This document shows positions 23,918 to 33,232 of a stretch of DNA of 56,714 nucleotides, one piece after another. Source of the DNA: Prevotella sp. UBA2746 (GTDB lineage Bacteria > Bacteroidota > Bacteroidia > Bacteroidales > Bacteroidaceae); NCBI GenBank assembly GCA_002353555.1, contig DEJO01000010.1, positions 13,312 through 70,025 on the forward strand, given 5' to 3'. Under the pieces are notes generated by a model, which worked only from the letters and a program-made list of their open reading frames with translations, had not been told where the DNA came from and searched no databases. Every line of letters begins with the position of its first letter. Position 1 is the first letter of the stretch. The position numbers and the translations under genes are program-made.

Positions 23918-25844
23918 GTCTGTTTATGGTATGATGGCGGTCTTCTGCCGTTGAGGGTTTTCTTTTCTTTTGACGGCCCTTGGCTGTTGCCGGACCGTAG
24001 GCTGGCGTCCTTCCTGTTGGGGGCTGTCCGTCAAAGAGCACCTTGATGAGGTCTTCGCGTCCGATTCGCCTGAGTTCGCGCTCGATGTTTCTTCGCTCTT
24101 CGGGTTTATACCAGAAGAAGAACTGCCGTTGCGCCAGCTTGTCGCGTGGTGTCTTGGCACTGTAGACGGGTTCAAGCGTGTAGGGATCGTAGCCCGTATA
24201 CCATGTCTCTGTGGCAACGGTCATGGGTGTAGGTGTGAAGTCCTGTACCTGTTCCAGGTGGAAGTCCATCTTCTTCGTCAGCACCGCCAGCTCAGCCATG
24301 TCTTCTTCGCGGCATCCTGGATGGCTACTAATGAAATAAGGTATGAGTTGTTGGCGAAGATTCTCTTCTCGGTTGATGCGGTCGAAGGTGCGCTTGAACT
24401 GTTCGAAGAGCCGGAACGACGGTTTTCGCATCAGTTGCAGCACGCGGTCGGAGGTGTGTTCGGGTGCCACTTTCAGTCGTCCGCTGACGTGGCGGGTAAT
24501 CAGTTCTCTGGTATATTCGCGTGCAGCTTGGTTTACCTGCTCGTCGTCAGAATGGTGCAAGAGCAGGTCATAGCGTACACCACTGCCAATGAAACTCTTC
24601 TTGACTTCAGGCAGGGCATCTACGGCATGGTAGATGTCGAGTAGCTTGGAGTGGTCGGTATTCAGGTTGGGACAGACGGCAGGATGGATACATGATGGAC
24701 GTTTGCACCGTTCGCATGCCTTCTTGTTTTTCCCCTCCATGCCGTACATGTTGGCAGACGGACCGCCAAGGTCAGAGAGATAGCCTTTGAAGTCGGGCAT
24801 TTGTACCACCTGCCTTACCTCCTTGAGGATGTTCTCCTTGGAGCGGCACACGATGAACTTGCCCTGATGGGCGGAGATGGTGCAGAAGGCACAGCCTCCG
24901 AAGCATCCGCGGTGGATGTTGACCGAGTGGCGTATCATCTCGTAGGCAGGGATGCGCTTGTTCTTATACTTGGGATGGGGAAGCCGTGTGTAAGGAAGGT
25001 CGAAAGAAGCATCCAACTCGGCAGTCGTCATCGTAGGGTAGGGCGGGTTCACAACGGCATAGACACCGTCGACGGCTTGCAGCAGTCGTTGGGCATGCAC
25101 TTTGTTCGACTCCTCTTCGATGTGTCGGAAGTTCTCGGCTTGTGCCTTCTTGTTGCGCAGACACTCTTCATGGGAATGCAGTACGATGTCGTCGGCGCTG
25201 ATGCCACCCGGGATGTCATGCTCTTTAGACAGATAGACCGTCTGTGGCACATCCCTGATCAGGCTGATGGGTATGCCGCTTTCCAGCTTACGCGCGATCT
25301 CTACAATCTGTTTCTCGCCCATGCCGTAGATGATGAGGTCGGCACCTGAGTCGCAGAGGATGCACTTGCGCAGTGCGTCCTGCCAGTAGTCGTAGTGGGT
25401 GAGTCGTCGCATGGAAGCCTCTATACCACCCAAGACGACGGGAACGTCAGGGAAGAGTTGCTTGAGAATCTTGGTGTAGACGATGGTGGGGTACTCCGGT
25501 CGGCAATCGTGGCGGCCGTCAGGACTGTAGGCATCTTCTGACCGTAGCCGCCGGTTGGCTGTATACTTGTTCACCATCGAGTCCATGCAGCCAGGGGCGA
25601 TGCCGAAGTAGAGGCGCGGCCTACCTAACTTCTTAAAGTCACGATAGTCGCCGTGCCAGTCGGGTTGCGGTACGATAGCTACACGGTAGCCTGCCGCTTC
25701 GAGTGTTCTTCCGACAACAGCCGCTCCGAAGGAGGGATGGTCAACGTAGGCATCGCCAGAGAAGAGGATGATGTCCAATTCGTTCCATCCTCGTAGCTCC
25801 ATTTCCTTTTTGGTTGTTGGCAGGAAGTCGGTGAGTTGTGCCAT
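23841..25844 (-). CDS. YgiQ-family radical SAM protein
   Basis: The 667-residue protein belongs to the YgiQ family (UPF0313), radical SAM proteins of unknown reaction. It has an N-terminal domain with DIILFSGDAYVDHPSFG, VPVVLGGIEASMRRLTHYDYW, and the cluster-binding CX3CX2C in RGCFGGCAFCTISAHQGK. The start at MAQLTDFLPTTKKEMELRGW (25844) is chosen; the 23 upstream in-frame codons are encoded by 9-bp repeats. The last 26 codons are basic and polar and overlap the PP2C-like gene by 77 bp, an unusually long same-strand overlap. Confidence 0.9.
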   Translation of the reverse strand: MAQLTDFLPTTKKEMELRGWNELDIILFSGDAYVDHPSFGAAVVGRTLEAAGYRVAIVPQPDWHGDYRDFKKLGRPRLYFGIAPGCMDSMVNKYTANRRLRSEDAYSPDGRHDCRPEYPTIVYTKILKQLFPDVPVVLGGIEASMRRLTHYDYWQDALRKCILCDSGADLIIYGMGEKQIVEIARKLESGIPISLIRDVPQTVYLSKEHDIPGGISADDIVLHSHEECLRNKKAQAENFRHIEEESNKVHAQRLLQAVDGVYAVVNPPYPTMTTAELDASFDLPYTRLPHPKYKNKRIPAYEMIRHSVNIHRGCFGGCAFCTISAHQGKFIVCRSKENILKEVRQVVQMPDFKGYLSDLGGPSANMYGMEGKNKKACERCKRPSCIHPAVCPNLNTDHSKLLDIYHAVDALPEVKKSFIGSGVRYDLLLHHSDDEQVNQAAREYTRELITRHVSGRLKVAPEHTSDRVLQLMRKPSFRLFEQFKRTFDRINREENLRQQLIPYFISSHPGCREEDMAELAVLTKKMDFHLEQVQDFTPTPMTVATETWYTGYDPYTLEPVYSAKTPRDKLAQRQFFFWYKPEERRNIERELRRIGREDLIKVLFDGQPPTGRTPAYGPATAKGRQKKRKPSTAEDRHHTINRHDHHREKPNGKEESTDVRRRHRRHP

Positions 25845-25863
25845 GGTGTAGGGATTTTTGGTG

Positions 25864-25929
25864 GATTGGTCGGACGAGTCTGACAGGTCGAACAAGTCTG
25901 ACAATTCTGACAAGTCGGACTACTCAGAC
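25864..25929. repeat. 9-bp repeats between a hypothetical gene and ygiQ
   Basis: Seven 9-bp units of the form GACnnGTCn in phase (minus strand GTCCGACnn) fill the gap upstream of ygiQ and reach into the last codons of the upstream gene, whose TAG stop arises in the repeat. It is the same family as the insert in xseA at 11532-11567. Confidence 0.85.
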
Positions 25930-26252
25930 AATGCTGTCTGGTCGCTTGTCGTTTCGTCCTGACCTTCCCATTTCACGAACTGCAACACCAGGTTGTGCAG
26001 TCCGATGGCTTTCATGTTCGGGTTGTAGATGACATCCAGGCAGAGGTCGAGCAGCGACTTGTCTTTGCCTGCCTCTGTCTCTAACAACGAACGGACATTG
26101 AACTTCAGTTTGTCTAATACGGCTTCGTCAATGATGCCGTTGCTGTCTATGAGGTTCTTGAACAATGCATACTGCCTGATCGTATGCATGTGTTCGTCGC
26201 TGACTTCTATGCTTCTTGTTCCCGAAGCGTTGGCTTGAATTTTATAAATCAT
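25920..26252 (-). CDS. Conserved-looking hypothetical protein
   Basis: The 110-residue protein begins MIYKIQANASGTRSIEVSDE and is mostly helical with LLDLCLDVIYNPNMKAIGLHNLVLQFVKWEGQ; the last residues (about TTSDQTALSE) are polar and partly encoded by the 9-bp repeat. There is no signal peptide or membrane segment. I do not recognise the family. It lies upstream of ygiQ on the same strand. Confidence 0.6.
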   Translation of the reverse strand: MIYKIQANASGTRSIEVSDEHMHTIRQYALFKNLIDSNGIIDEAVLDKLKFNVRSLLETEAGKDKSLLDLCLDVIYNPNMKAIGLHNLVLQFVKWEGQDETTSDQTALSE

Positions 26253-26306
26253 GTTTTTTTATTTTTATGGGGTTTATGGGCATTTGGGGTTTATGGGTAC
26301 TTCCTT

Positions 26307-26339
26307 CCCCCTTTAGGGGGGATTGAGGGGGCTTACTCC
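26307..26339. repeat. G/C hairpin element at the end of the golvesin gene, possible terminator
   Basis: CCCCCTTTAGGGGGG followed by ATTGAGGGGGCTTACTCC is nearly identical to the element inside trmN6 (15432-15464). On the minus strand the gene's stop codon (26335-26333) lies within the element and the hairpin follows at once. It could act as a terminator, though there is no T-run after it. Confidence 0.75.
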
Positions 26340-29236
26340 ATCAAGAAGGAGAGGATGCCGCGCATGACACTGTTCCTTGCCTTGGCATCAGTGATGCACT
26401 CCAAGGGGAATCCCATGGTCAGACAGCGGTAGTCGTTGCCTCTGTATGCGACACATGCCTGCTGTCCGTTGCTGTACGTCATGGCACAATAGGCAGGAGC
26501 AAGCGGACGGATGATGTCGGGTGACGTGGCGGCATAGTGCTTCTCGTTGATGTCTCGGTAGATGTTGAACTGCATACCCAAGCCCGACACCATGCTGCCC
26601 GTATTGTTACGGTCGCTGCCACCGAAGTTCAGCTTCAGGGTATTGGCGAGGAAGGACTGTTCCTGTGAGCCCTGCATGTCGGAGGCGACATAGGCACCGC
26701 TGACCAGCAGCCGCCCGTTCTTGCGCGTGTAGTCGGTAAGAAGTCTCTGCAGGGTAGGCGTAAACGTCTTGTAGTAGACCAGCGAGTGGCCGTCGTTCTT
26801 CTCAACTCCCAAGAGCAGGTCAACGCATTGGTAGTTCTTTAGTTTGACCTTGCCTACCTCAACAGCTTTGCTTGAACAGCTGACGATGTTGTAGCGTTGT
26901 GCCGAGTGGATGGCTTCCGCATGTTCGGATACATAGTTGAAATCGTTGCCGGCAATGAACTTACCAACCAGTTCGTTCTCACCATATCCTAATGCACCGG
27001 GACCTTCTTTTCCTATTTGTGTGCGGTCGAAGATGAGTTGCTTTCCTGCCCATCCTGCCATGGGACCATAGCTGATGCCCGGGTCCTCATCCAGGTTGAA
27101 GCCGTTCTGCGAGTCATTCTCGACAACGGCAGGCGAGGACAGACGGTGGAAGCCGTTGACGACGAGCACCGTTTTCTTGGCATGAGGCAGATATTCAGCG
27201 CAGAGCACCTCCGTGGGGAAGCTCTCGCCGCCACGGTTGCAGGCGGTCACCTTGAAATGGTAGAGGACGCCCGGTTCCAGTTCTATCGAGTAGTGGGTGC
27301 TCTTCGTTGTCGTACCATTGTCGAAACCACTGGTACCTGTCGCCATGTAGACATTGTATGATGTTGCGCGGGCTGTTGCCTCCTGTGGGTCGTTGACGGG
27401 AGTCCACCTCAAGGTAGCCTTGCCACTGCTGGACATTTCGATGTGGAAGTCGGTAGGTTCCAACGGTTGTACGATACAATTGGTATTGTGTTGGTAGTTG
27501 ATGTAGCGAAGAATACTCTTGTATACCGAGCGTGCCAAGGTGAACCTGAAGTTGGGGTCCAGACCATAACGCATGTCGGTGAAGTTCTGGTGGGAGAGCG
27601 TTTCCAAGATAGACGACGGTATGTCGGGACGGCGGGTCTCGCTATAGTTGCGGTCCCACAAGGCACGGCGCACCCAGTTGCCATACTTGTAGCGCAGGTC
27701 TCTGACCACTCCGGAGAGAATGCCGTCGGCAAGGTCGCGTGATGCCATGCGTGAGATGCCAGAAGGATAGGTGCTCATGCCGTTGTTGTTGGTCGTGCAG
27801 ATGGCAAGAGTACCAACGATGGTATTTTCAGGTCGGAAGCCGGCATCGCTGTGTACTGCCAGTGACATCTCCAAGGGCACACGCTTGCCGTCCTGCCCAG
27901 GCAGGTAGCAGGAGCCGCCTGCAAGCCAGTTGGTCATCAGTGAGCGCGTATTGACGTCGTCATTGTAGTCGTTCTTGCCGTTGCTGGCACTGACGATGTC
28001 ACGCGGTGCACCTGCCCACTGGGTGTAGTAGCGTGCCCCTTCCAGACAACGTGGCACCCCGCTGGTGGTTCCGCCGCGGACGATGTTGCCCATGCCACCG
28101 CCGAAACGGACGGCATCGGCGGTGACGACACCATGTTTCTTAGAGTAGTTGGAAAGCACAACCCTATTGAACTCATTGTATCCTTTGTCGAAGTCGAACG
28201 TTCCTAAGTACACCCATGTGCCGCCACCCATCTGCTGGTTGACGTGGAAGGTGGTCTCCTGCCCTTTGTGGTAGACGGTATATTGGGCGTTGTCGATGCT
28301 GTTGGGCAGCGACTGATAGCTGACGTAGACGGCATAGCGTCCGCTTTCGGGGATGTTGGGCTGGTAGATAACGAGGCTGGCATCCTTCTTGCTGGATGCT
28401 TTCGCCATGCGTGCCGTGCCCTGAATGAACGGGTTCTCGCCGTCGGCATAGGTGCCGCTGTGTTGTGCAAATCCACTTTCCGACGTACTCGTCCATGCTT
28501 TCGACTCGTTCACCTCTTTATAATAAGGTGCAGCATACTGGTCGTCGTTGTCCACAATGACCTCGTTCTTCTGCCAGTCGCGCTCACGTGGGGTGAATAC
28601 GATGGCTCCTGCGTTCTGCAACATGGGGATGAGGTAGGGTATGACGATGGTCTGCGTGAACAAGTCTTCCGTCGTACAGAACAGGTTAGGGCGCTGCCAC
28701 TTCCAGGTCAGCTTGTCCTTATCGTAGTATCTGCCGTGGCTTGCCCACAGGGAGATGTGCCTGTTCTGTAGTCCGTGGGTGATGTCGTTGGGTCTTGATA
28801 CGTTTTTCACCCACGGCTCTCCTTTGTAGTTGATGCTTCCCCAGCTTCTGCTGCTGTCTGTATTTGACGACAGCCGGTTGGGTATCAGTTCTTCTATCTT
28901 CATGCCATTGGTGATGACCGTTATCTTGTAGTCGTCGTAGGGTGAGGGTATGGCGTTGGAAATCTTCTTGTAGATTTTCTCGACGACCTTCGGCGAGAAG
29001 TCTTGATGCGCAAAAGTCTCATCAGCCTTGATGGTCAGCGTCCTTGCCTCGTCGTTGAGGTCGTAGCTGACCATTCGCGGTTGCTTCTCCAGTTGGGTGT
29101 CTTTTGCTTTGTAGTCCTCGAAGTAGCGGTTGAGTTTCCGTTCAAGTTTCTCGATTTTCTTGTTGTCTCTGCTTTGTGCAGAAGCGTTACTGTTCAGTAG
29201 GCATACGCCAATGAGAATGATAAGAATCTTTTTCAT
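26333..29236 (-). CDS. Secreted N-acetylmuramoyl-L-alanine amidase-like protein with golvesin and fibronectin III domains
   Basis: The 967-residue exported protein (signal peptide MKKILIILIGVCLLNSNASAQ, start 29236) resembles Bacteroidota proteins annotated as amidase/xanthan lyase with a golvesin C-terminal-like domain. The N-terminal part has ISLWASHGRYYDK. A golvesin-type beta domain (SGRYAVYVSYQ to GVVTADAVRFGGG) is inserted before the amidase-like LEMSLAVHSDAGF and SSILETLSHQNFTDMRYG. A fibronectin III-like stretch follows (ATLRWTPVNDPQEATA to YHFKVTACNRGGES), then a 330-residue C-terminal domain. Cell-wall or glycan cleavage is inferred. It is 4 bp after the acyltransferase gene. Confidence 0.75.
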   Translation of the reverse strand: MKKILIILIGVCLLNSNASAQSRDNKKIEKLERKLNRYFEDYKAKDTQLEKQPRMVSYDLNDEARTLTIKADETFAHQDFSPKVVEKIYKKISNAIPSPYDDYKITVITNGMKIEELIPNRLSSNTDSSRSWGSINYKGEPWVKNVSRPNDITHGLQNRHISLWASHGRYYDKDKLTWKWQRPNLFCTTEDLFTQTIVIPYLIPMLQNAGAIVFTPRERDWQKNEVIVDNDDQYAAPYYKEVNESKAWTSTSESGFAQHSGTYADGENPFIQGTARMAKASSKKDASLVIYQPNIPESGRYAVYVSYQSLPNSIDNAQYTVYHKGQETTFHVNQQMGGGTWVYLGTFDFDKGYNEFNRVVLSNYSKKHGVVTADAVRFGGGMGNIVRGGTTSGVPRCLEGARYYTQWAGAPRDIVSASNGKNDYNDDVNTRSLMTNWLAGGSCYLPGQDGKRVPLEMSLAVHSDAGFRPENTIVGTLAICTTNNNGMSTYPSGISRMASRDLADGILSGVVRDLRYKYGNWVRRALWDRNYSETRRPDIPSSILETLSHQNFTDMRYGLDPNFRFTLARSVYKSILRYINYQHNTNCIVQPLEPTDFHIEMSSSGKATLRWTPVNDPQEATARATSYNVYMATGTSGFDNGTTTKSTHYSIELEPGVLYHFKVTACNRGGESFPTEVLCAEYLPHAKKTVLVVNGFHRLSSPAVVENDSQNGFNLDEDPGISYGPMAGWAGKQLIFDRTQIGKEGPGALGYGENELVGKFIAGNDFNYVSEHAEAIHSAQRYNIVSCSSKAVEVGKVKLKNYQCVDLLLGVEKNDGHSLVYYKTFTPTLQRLLTDYTRKNGRLLVSGAYVASDMQGSQEQSFLANTLKLNFGGSDRNNTGSMVSGLGMQFNIYRDINEKHYAATSPDIIRPLAPAYCAMTYSNGQQACVAYRGNDYRCLTMGFPLECITDAKARNSVMRGILSFLME

Positions 29237-29240
29237 GCTG

Positions 29241-29801
29241 TTATTCTGTTTCTCCTGTCGTGAATAGTTCAGGATGTTTGCCTTTAAAGTTTTTGAAGTA
29301 TTGCTTGATGTCGTGCATCTCCTTGTCGATGTCACCGGTAGGAATGATGCTCTTGGTACACTTGATGAGTTTCTTGTCGTAGTCGAGACCGTAGAGGTGG
29401 ATAGGAATCTGGGCACCTAAGGCGATGTAGTAGAATCCTTTCTTCCATTCCGGGTTGCGTGAGCGTGTGCCTTCGGGCGTGATGCAGAGCATGAAGTGGC
29501 TGGCTTCGCGCGCTGCCTGTGCCAGGTTGTCGGTCATGCTGGTGTGCTTGGAACGATAGACGGGTATGCCCCCCATCTTGCGGAAGATAGGTCCTAAAGG
29601 CCAGAAGAACCACTCCTTCTTCATCAGGAAGTTGCCTTTGATGCCTTCCGCATGTGAGTATAGTGTTCCGATAAGGAAGTCCCAGTTGCTGGTATGTGGT
29701 GCTAAGCAGATAATAAACTTATCGGGATGGTCAACGGTAATTTCCTTTGTCCATCCCAAACGTTTGTAGAGTAACCAATTGCAAAACTTCTTCAGTGTCA
29801 T
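29241..29801 (-). CDS. PlsC-like acyltransferase
   Basis: The 186-residue protein has the HX4D catalytic motif (APHTSNWDF) and the phosphate-binding PEGTRS of glycerolipid acyltransferases, with GGIPVYRSKH between. It is short for PlsC and close to the small Bacteroidota acyltransferases acting on lysophospholipids or other lipids. It lies between the golvesin gene (4-bp gap) and a small gene whose stop overlaps its start by 4 bp. Confidence 0.85.
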   Translation of the reverse strand: MTLKKFCNWLLYKRLGWTKEITVDHPDKFIICLAPHTSNWDFLIGTLYSHAEGIKGNFLMKKEWFFWPLGPIFRKMGGIPVYRSKHTSMTDNLAQAAREASHFMLCITPEGTRSRNPEWKKGFYYIALGAQIPIHLYGLDYDKKLIKCTKSIIPTGDIDKEMHDIKQYFKNFKGKHPELFTTGETE

Positions 29802-30073
29802 CCGATTAAATTTCTAATGTGGTCAATGATGTTGTCTACCTCCTTGTTGAAGTGTTCAATGAGGTCTTTGTAGTATGCCTTGGCTTTCATGCCAGGTTCA
29901 ATGTGCGATATCCGCCGGATGTAATGACAGTGGGTGTGCACGATAGACGCCAGCACAGCGTCTACATCTTCAGTCTTGGCATTACCTTCGTACAGCGAGA
30001 CTGCGACACATTCTGCAAACAATTCGCTGCAGATGTAATTGATGGATTTCTTCAGGTCCCTCTTGTTCATCAT
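29798..30073 (-). CDS. Small helical hypothetical protein
   Basis: The 91-residue protein begins MMNKRDLKKSINYICSELFAE and is predicted all-helical, with histidines in VHTHCHYIRRISH. No signal or membrane segment is seen and I do not know its function. It starts the three-gene operon with the acyltransferase (4-bp overlap) and the golvesin protein. Confidence 0.7.
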   Translation of the reverse strand: MMNKRDLKKSINYICSELFAECVAVSLYEGNAKTEDVDAVLASIVHTHCHYIRRISHIEPGMKAKAYYKDLIEHFNKEVDNIIDHIRNLIG

Positions 30074-30098
30074 AGTTGGTTATGTTTTTAATTCCGTT

Positions 30099-30106
30099 CA
30101 AAGTTA
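30099..30106 (-). promoter_or_regulatory. -7 box of the three-gene acyltransferase/golvesin operon
   Basis: TAACTTTG on the minus strand, 25 bp before the start of the small helical protein. The -33 box is not clear. Confidence 0.4.
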
Positions 30107-30176
30107 AGGATTATTCTGCAAACAGACGAATGAAAGCCAAAAAAAATGTTTGGAATGAGCATTTTCTAACCAAATC

Positions 30177-30208
30177 TTTCCTATTCTCCGAGAAAAAGAG
30201 TATATTTG
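30177..30208 (+). promoter_or_regulatory. Promoter of pfp
   Basis: TTTC (30177-30180), 20 bp, then TATATTTG (30201-30208), 55 bp before the start codon. Confidence 0.5.
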
Positions 30209-30263
30209 CACCTTAGTATGAAATAAGTTCAATTAAACAATAAACCTAACAGAATTAGTTACT

Positions 30264-31904
30264 ATGGAAAAAAGTGCATTGCAAATGGCAAGGGCTTCCT
30301 ACCAGCCTAAGTTGCCGGCAGGCCTCAAGGGTGCCGTAAAGGTGAAGGAAGGTGCTCCTACGCAGAGTGTAGACAACCAGGAAGAAATCAAGGCTTTATT
30401 CCCCAACACCTACGGTATGCCGCTCGTTGAGTTCGTACCGGGCGAACAGTCGGCCAGCCAGAAGATGAACGTCGGTGTCATCCTTAGTGGTGGTCAGGCT
30501 CCCGGCGGACATAACGTCATCACCGGACTCTTCGATGCCATCAAGAAACTCAACCCGGAGAACCGCCTCTTCGGTTTCATTCTCGGTCCTGGCGGACTGG
30601 TAGACCACAACTATATGGAACTGACAGCCGACCTGATCGACGAATACCGCAACACAGGTGGCTTCGACATGATAGGCTCAGGACGTACAAAGCTGGAGAA
30701 GGTGGAGCAGTTCGAGAAGGGACTGGAGATTATCCGCCAGCTCGACATCAAGGCTATCGTCATCATCGGTGGCGACGACTCCAACACCAACGCCTGCGTA
30801 CTGGCGGAATACTATGCTGCCAAGAATTACGGCGTGCAGGTCATCGGCTGCCCGAAGACCATTGACGGCGACCTGAAGAACGACCAGATTGAGACCTCGT
30901 TCGGTTTCGACACAGCGTGCAAGACCTATTCAGAGCTTATCGGCAACATTGAGCGCGACTGCAACTCGGCACGCAAGTACTGGCACTTTATCAAGGTGAT
31001 GGGACGCTCGGCTTCCCACATCGCGCTGGAGTGTGCTTTGCAGACGCAGCCAAACGTCTGCCTGATTTCTGAGGAAATCCAGCAGAAGGACCTGACGCTC
31101 AACCAGGTGGTAGAACAGCTTTGCGAGGTCATCGCGGCGCGTGCTGCCCAGGGCAATAACTTCGGTACGGTCATCATCCCCGAAGGACTCATCGAGTTCA
31201 TCCCTGCCATCGGACGGCTCATCCAGGAACTCAACGACCTCTTGGCAGCCCATGGTGCTGACTATAAAGACCTGGACAAGCAGGCACAGCGTGAATATAT
31301 CCTGGCTCACCTCTCCAAGGAGAATGCTGCAACGTTTGCTACGCTGCCCGAAGGTGTTGCCCGCCAGCTATCCCTCGACCGCGACCCGCACGGCAACGTA
31401 CAGGTATCGCTCATCGAGACCGAGAAGTTGCTCTCAGAAATGTGCGAAGCTAAGTTGGCAGAGTGGAAGAAGGAAGGCAAGTACAATGGCAAGTTTGCTG
31501 CCCAGCACCACTTCTTCGGCTACGAAGGTCGTTGTGCTGCACCGTCCAACTTCGATGCCGACTACTGCTATGCGCTCGGAACGAGTGCTGCCCAGCTCAT
31601 TGCCAACGGCAAGACGGGTTACATGGCTATCGTCAAGAACACGACAGCATCGGCAGACGAATGGGTTGCAGGCGGCGTGCCTATCACGATGATGATGAAC
31701 ATGGAGCGTCGTAACGGTGAGATGAAGCCCGTTATCCGCAAAGCGCTCGTCGAACTCGACGGCAAGCCGTTCAAGGCCTTTGCTGCCGTTCGCGACCAGT
31801 GGGCTAAGGAGACGGCATACATCTATCCCGGACCAATCCAGTATTGGGGACCGACGGAGGTCTGCGACCAGACCACCAAGACCTTGGCACTGGAACAGAA
31901 ATAG
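30264..31904 (+). CDS. pfp: Diphosphate-fructose-6-phosphate 1-phosphotransferase
   Basis: This glycolytic enzyme phosphorylates fructose 6-phosphate with pyrophosphate, reversibly. The 546-residue protein is the long PPi type. GGDDSNTNA (residues 169-177) has Asp where ATP-dependent enzymes have Gly, the recognised discriminator. PKTIDGDLKN carries the catalytic TIDxD and MGRSASHIALECA is the substrate loop. It is a single gene between its own promoter and a terminator. Confidence 0.95.
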   Translation: MEKSALQMARASYQPKLPAGLKGAVKVKEGAPTQSVDNQEEIKALFPNTYGMPLVEFVPGEQSASQKMNVGVILSGGQAPGGHNVITGLFDAIKKLNPENRLFGFILGPGGLVDHNYMELTADLIDEYRNTGGFDMIGSGRTKLEKVEQFEKGLEIIRQLDIKAIVIIGGDDSNTNACVLAEYYAAKNYGVQVIGCPKTIDGDLKNDQIETSFGFDTACKTYSELIGNIERDCNSARKYWHFIKVMGRSASHIALECALQTQPNVCLISEEIQQKDLTLNQVVEQLCEVIAARAAQGNNFGTVIIPEGLIEFIPAIGRLIQELNDLLAAHGADYKDLDKQAQREYILAHLSKENAATFATLPEGVARQLSLDRDPHGNVQVSLIETEKLLSEMCEAKLAEWKKEGKYNGKFAAQHHFFGYEGRCAAPSNFDADYCYALGTSAAQLIANGKTGYMAIVKNTTASADEWVAGGVPITMMMNMERRNGEMKPVIRKALVELDGKPFKAFAAVRDQWAKETAYIYPGPIQYWGPTEVCDQTTKTLALEQK

Positions 31905-31916
31905 GCAACTAGCGTT

Positions 31917-31960
31917 GGGGTGTGTCAATCTGCTCTTTTGGGTATGGTGACACACCCTTT
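31917..31960 (+). terminator. Terminator of pfp
   Basis: GGGTGTGTCA pairs with TGACACACCC across a 20-base loop, followed by TTTTCC. It begins 13 bp after the pfp stop. Confidence 0.75.
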
Positions 31961-31988
31961 TCCTTTCACCCCTTAACCCTCATCCTTC

Positions 31989-32798
31989 ATGCTTCACACC
32001 TATCCATTCCATAAATTCAGGTTGCCCCGTCGCACAAGGGTAGCCTGGTGGGTGGTGGCGATTGTCGTCATCGTGGCATACGTGTGGGCGTTCAATACCT
32101 TCTTTGTCGGTCCTACCGGCTTCCGTTGGCGTGCGTTGTATGGCGACCCCAGCTATCCGGAGGGCTATGAGATTCATGGTATCGACATCAGCCATCATCA
32201 GGGAGAGATCGACTGGGACAAGTTGCGGACAGCTTTCATCCAGCGTTCGCCCATCCGGTTTGTCATCATCAAGTCGACAGAGGGAGCCAGCCATATCGAT
32301 GAGAACTTCAAGGATAACTTCTATCAGGCATGGGAAACTGGTTTGATAAGAGGTGCTTACCATTTCTGGAGCAACTCGTCGTCGGCACGCGAGCAAGCTA
32401 ACTACTTCCTCAACCATGTGAAGCTGGAGAAGGGTGACCTGCCGCCCATACTCGACGTGGAGCATAAGCCGCAGGAGATGTCGACGGCAGACTTCCAGCG
32501 TGAGATTCTCACCTGGCTGCACATCGTGGAAGACCGCTACCATGTCAAGCCGATGATCTACACCTATTATAAATTTAAGGAACGCTACCTCTCTGACGAG
32601 CGCTTCAACGACTATCCCTACTGGATAGCACATTACTATGTGGACAAGATGGAGTACAAGGGGGAGTGGAAGTTCTGGCAACATACCGATGCCGGCAAGC
32701 TGCCCGGCATCAACGGATACGTTGACTTCAATGTCTACAACGGCAGCTACTACGACCTGCAGCAGCTATGCATCAAGGAAGACAGTATCGTGAAGTAA
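31989..32798 (+). CDS. GH25 lysozyme with N-terminal membrane anchor
   Basis: The 269-residue protein is a GH25 (Cellosyl-type) muramidase cutting the peptidoglycan MurNAc-GlcNAc bond. One hydrophobic segment (WWVVAIVVIVAYVWAFNTFF, about residues 20-39) would anchor or export it. The catalytic domain shows HGIDISHHQGEIDW, FVIIKSTEGAS and LPPILDVEHK with the acidic catalytic pair, then a WQHTDAGKLPGINGYVDFN end. It lies directly after the pfp terminator with no clear promoter. Confidence 0.9.
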   Translation: MLHTYPFHKFRLPRRTRVAWWVVAIVVIVAYVWAFNTFFVGPTGFRWRALYGDPSYPEGYEIHGIDISHHQGEIDWDKLRTAFIQRSPIRFVIIKSTEGASHIDENFKDNFYQAWETGLIRGAYHFWSNSSSAREQANYFLNHVKLEKGDLPPILDVEHKPQEMSTADFQREILTWLHIVEDRYHVKPMIYTYYKFKERYLSDERFNDYPYWIAHYYVDKMEYKGEWKFWQHTDAGKLPGINGYVDFNVYNGSYYDLQQLCIKEDSIVK

Positions 32799-32812
32799 GG
32801 CGAAACAGTCCG

Positions 32813-33232
32813 TTAAGCCAGTAATTCATCAAGCATTTCCACAAAAGTCGCTGACGAATAATGCGGAATATCAGAAAAGTCATAATGCCGGCGGTCATTG
32901 GTCACAATATAATCGCAACTGGCAGCTTTGGCACATTGGTATTGAAGCATATCCTCGAAATCCTTTACCGGACGGTCAATGGCATCCATTACTTCCCGTT
33001 TACCAATTGGTAAAATTTCAACTCTCTCTGCCATTTGCCGTAAGGCATCATATTTCTCTTCTTGAGTACGTCCTTTTATAATATATGCCACGTTAGCAAA
33101 CGTCAGTGAAGAGGCGTAAAGTAAAGCCTCACCCGAAAAGCTACAAGCAAAAATCTGCTCTGCATCATCAGCACCAATACGATTGTCGATGTAGTCTATC
33201 AATATATTTGTATCAAGAAAAATCCTCTTCAT
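32813..33232 (-). CDS. PIN-domain ribonuclease toxin (VapC-like)
   Basis: The 139-residue PIN domain has the expected acidic residues: DTNILIDYIDNR at the N-terminus, a central Glu region, DFEDMLQYQCAKA and VTNDRRHYDF. Such toxins cleave RNA and are held inactive by a partner. It overlaps the upstream small gene by 4 bp, the usual antitoxin-toxin order. Confidence 0.85.
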   Translation of the reverse strand: MKRIFLDTNILIDYIDNRIGADDAEQIFACSFSGEALLYASSLTFANVAYIIKGRTQEEKYDALRQMAERVEILPIGKREVMDAIDRPVKDFEDMLQYQCAKAASCDYIVTNDRRHYDFSDIPHYSSATFVEMLDELLA

